NCBI RefSeq assembly: GCF_900116615.1
Contig: NZ_FPBF01000009.1
Coordinates: 158,094 to 222,093 of the forward strand
Length of the DNA stretch: 64,000 bases
Source of the DNA: Algoriphagus locisalis
GTDB taxonomy: Bacteria > Bacteroidota > Bacteroidia > Cytophagales > Cyclobacteriaceae
Reading direction: 5' to 3'
The translations under genes and the position numbers were made by a program. Shown here one piece after another: positions 62,653 through 64,000 of this stretch (position 1 is the stretch's first letter; each line of letters starts with the position of its first letter). The notes beneath the pieces are model-generated. The model made no database searches, was not told where the DNA came from, and was given only the letters and a program-made list of their open reading frames with translations.

Positions 62653-63738
62653 ATGGAAAACCTGCTAACTAGAACCGCGCTCTCCTTATGCGCCACTTTT
62701 TTGTCATTCACTCTTTCTGCCCAAGAATATACATTTAAAAAAGTAAGAGAAATCCGTGTAGAGAGTCTTGCTAAAGTGGGAATTAGGGATTTTGATCCTC
62801 AGCAAAATATTTATGCTGGTTACATTGATAAGGGTTCCGCTGGAGTTGAGCTGGCTATTTTTGATTCAGAAGGGAAAATACTAGCCAATCAAAAGCGTGA
62901 GGGAGAGGGCCCGGAAGATTACAGGTCGTCGGCACTGACTATGGGTTTTTCGCCTGATGGGAATATATGGGTACAAACTTCAATTGAGCTTTTGAAATAC
63001 GACTTAAAGTTCAATTTAATTAATAGAGTGAAGTTTGAACCGAAGAGTACTACTGTCGTGTATTCTGGGCCATGGTCCAAGTTTATTCCACTAAATAAGG
63101 GCTCACAAGTATCATTTATTACTTCTGCTTCCAATATGGGTATTAATACGGGGCCTGAATGGATTCCATCAAAAACCAAAATGGTGGAATTTTATGATGC
63201 TAGTAGTAAATCTATTCAGTCGGAAGTCTTGTTGTCTAGTAGAAAAGTTTATCAGGGAATCGAAAATGAAGAATTTCCAGCAGTTGCTATTCCTATTTTT
63301 TCTTTAGATGATAGGAATGGAGATTTATATTTCACTACTTCTATTGACAATGAAATCACAGTTTACAATCCTATCAACTGGAATGTAATTCAAAGAATCC
63401 CAGTCAAGCATGAATTCTTTAAAGCCTTGGATGATATACCGCTAAAAGAGTCAAATTTGGGTTCTAGAAATAAATCACCGCTTTTTTCTAGGAATCAAGA
63501 AATTTTAAAGTTCGACTCCGATTTACTGGGACTTATCTATGTAAAAGAGATTTCAGAAGCAGCGAATGAACTGAGGAAAAGTAATGGAGAAACTTTTTGG
63601 ATGCGTGATCCCGAATTTCAAAGAGTAATACTTTTTAAGAACGGAGTCCAGCTACCAGGTGAGCTGACCATTCCTTCCGGGTTGATTCAAATGACTTTGC
63701 CAAATAATAGAGTTTTGGTGCAGGGAAATCGCTTTTAA
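62653..63738 (+). CDS. Secreted 6-bladed beta-propeller protein
   Basis: A 361-residue protein with a Sec signal (LSLCATFLSFTLSAQ). The mature part shows propeller-like repeats such as LAIFDSEGKILANQKREGEGPEDY and FSPDGNIWVQTSIELLKYD, of the 6-bladed propeller family abundant in Bacteroidota. Function of the family is unknown; some are lipoproteins beside signalling genes. It follows the epimerase by 62 bases and lies next to a transposase. Confidence 0.72.
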   Translation: MENLLTRTALSLCATFLSFTLSAQEYTFKKVREIRVESLAKVGIRDFDPQQNIYAGYIDKGSAGVELAIFDSEGKILANQKREGEGPEDYRSSALTMGFSPDGNIWVQTSIELLKYDLKFNLINRVKFEPKSTTVVYSGPWSKFIPLNKGSQVSFITSASNMGINTGPEWIPSKTKMVEFYDASSKSIQSEVLLSSRKVYQGIENEEFPAVAIPIFSLDDRNGDLYFTTSIDNEITVYNPINWNVIQRIPVKHEFFKALDDIPLKESNLGSRNKSPLFSRNQEILKFDSDLLGLIYVKEISEAANELRKSNGETFWMRDPEFQRVILFKNGVQLPGELTIPSGLIQMTLPNNRVLVQGNRF

Positions 63739-63789
63739 AAATCGTTGAAATTTAAGAATTATTGGATATTTTTGGGAGTGGTCAAAAAA

Positions 63790-64000
63790 ATGGCCAATCC
63801 AGATTTAGACCAGAAAGTACACCCGGCTTTCTCCTCATTTTTTTCAGAATTGAAAGATCCCCGACGTATAGCCAAAGGCAACCACCTTTACCCTCTTGAT
63901 GAAATCCTGTTCCTTTCCATTGCCGCTGTTGTCAGCGGGATGGATAGCTGGACGACCATCAGTCTTTTTGGTCGTGCCAAGCTTGACTGGCTTCGCAGAT
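63790..64000 (+). mobile_element. ISAs1-family transposase (5' part) of an insertion sequence
   Basis: The open frame from ATG 63790 to the window end encodes about 70 residues: FFSELKDPRR, YPLDEILFLSIAAVVSGMDSW and LFGRAKLDWLR. These match the N-terminal DDE_Tnp_1-associated domain of ISAs1-type transposases (consensus F-x-DPR, a DIL helix, G-x-x-SW, W-L-R). The left inverted repeat could not be delimited, and the rest lies beyond the window. It is 52 bases after the propeller stop. Confidence 0.85.

Overview
The window looks like a chromosomal segment of a member of the Bacteroidota, most likely the Cytophagales (Cyclobacteriaceae, Algoriphagus-like; a family-level guess from protein style). 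The evidence is a SusD-type lipoprotein, BACON-GH5 and GH20 lipoproteins, the Bacteroidota-type NagB/PIG-L fusion, a DUF2027-Smr protein, LemA next to DUF2207, a BlaI/M56 pair, TamB, and the absence of obvious Shine-Dalgarno sequences. I saw no tRNA, rRNA or CRISPR array.

Bases 1-7205 are a carbohydrate/organic-acid uptake and catabolism operon: the 3' part of a SusD gene, then two alternating pairs of an RraA-family aldolase-like protein (Sec signal) and an enolase-superfamily dehydratase (Tat signal), then a BASS-family transporter. All four enzymes carry export signals, so the segment reads as an extracytoplasmic sugar-acid pathway. This is the most interesting system in the window.

Bases 7275-13099 (minus strand) hold a DUF1275/lipocalin-like/Usp-like operon, a two-component system with an NTF2-like protein, and a CDF metal transporter. 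Bases 13283-24643 carry a BACON-GH5 glucanase, a Bcr/CflA efflux pump, a DEAD-box helicase, a cupin, a RibD-like reductase, a helical hypothetical protein, the DUF2207 and LemA pair, and katG. Bases 24795-34770 carry a glycosyltransferase, a polysaccharide deacetylase, a GntP permease, a GH20-like lipoprotein, a thioesterase, and a photolyase/Smr/CHAD-like operon. Bases 34951-42806 hold tamB divergent from a tight tsaD-smpB-NlpC-HNH run in which the NlpC/P60 protein appears to have lost its catalytic residues.

Bases 43099-53139 carry small membrane proteins, an SMR exporter, rnhB, a GH63 glucosidase, a BlaI/M56 sensor pair with twin operators and an unusual repeat-bearing sensor domain, a glycosyltransferase and an LpxH-like phosphoesterase. 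Bases 53405-63738 hold a DPP-IV-like peptidase, KDPG aldolase, a ROK kinase, the NagB/PIG-L fusion, gluconokinase, aldose 1-epimerase and a beta-propeller protein. Together with GntP (26781-28112) these give gluconate uptake, phosphorylation and the last Entner-Doudoroff step, plus amino-sugar entry into glycolysis. The window ends inside an ISAs1-type transposase.

Several families of short dispersed repeats occupy the larger gaps (10.5, 10.8, 16.2-16.5, 34.8 and 56.7-57.2 kb). They are imperfect and non-coding, and some have inverted termini.
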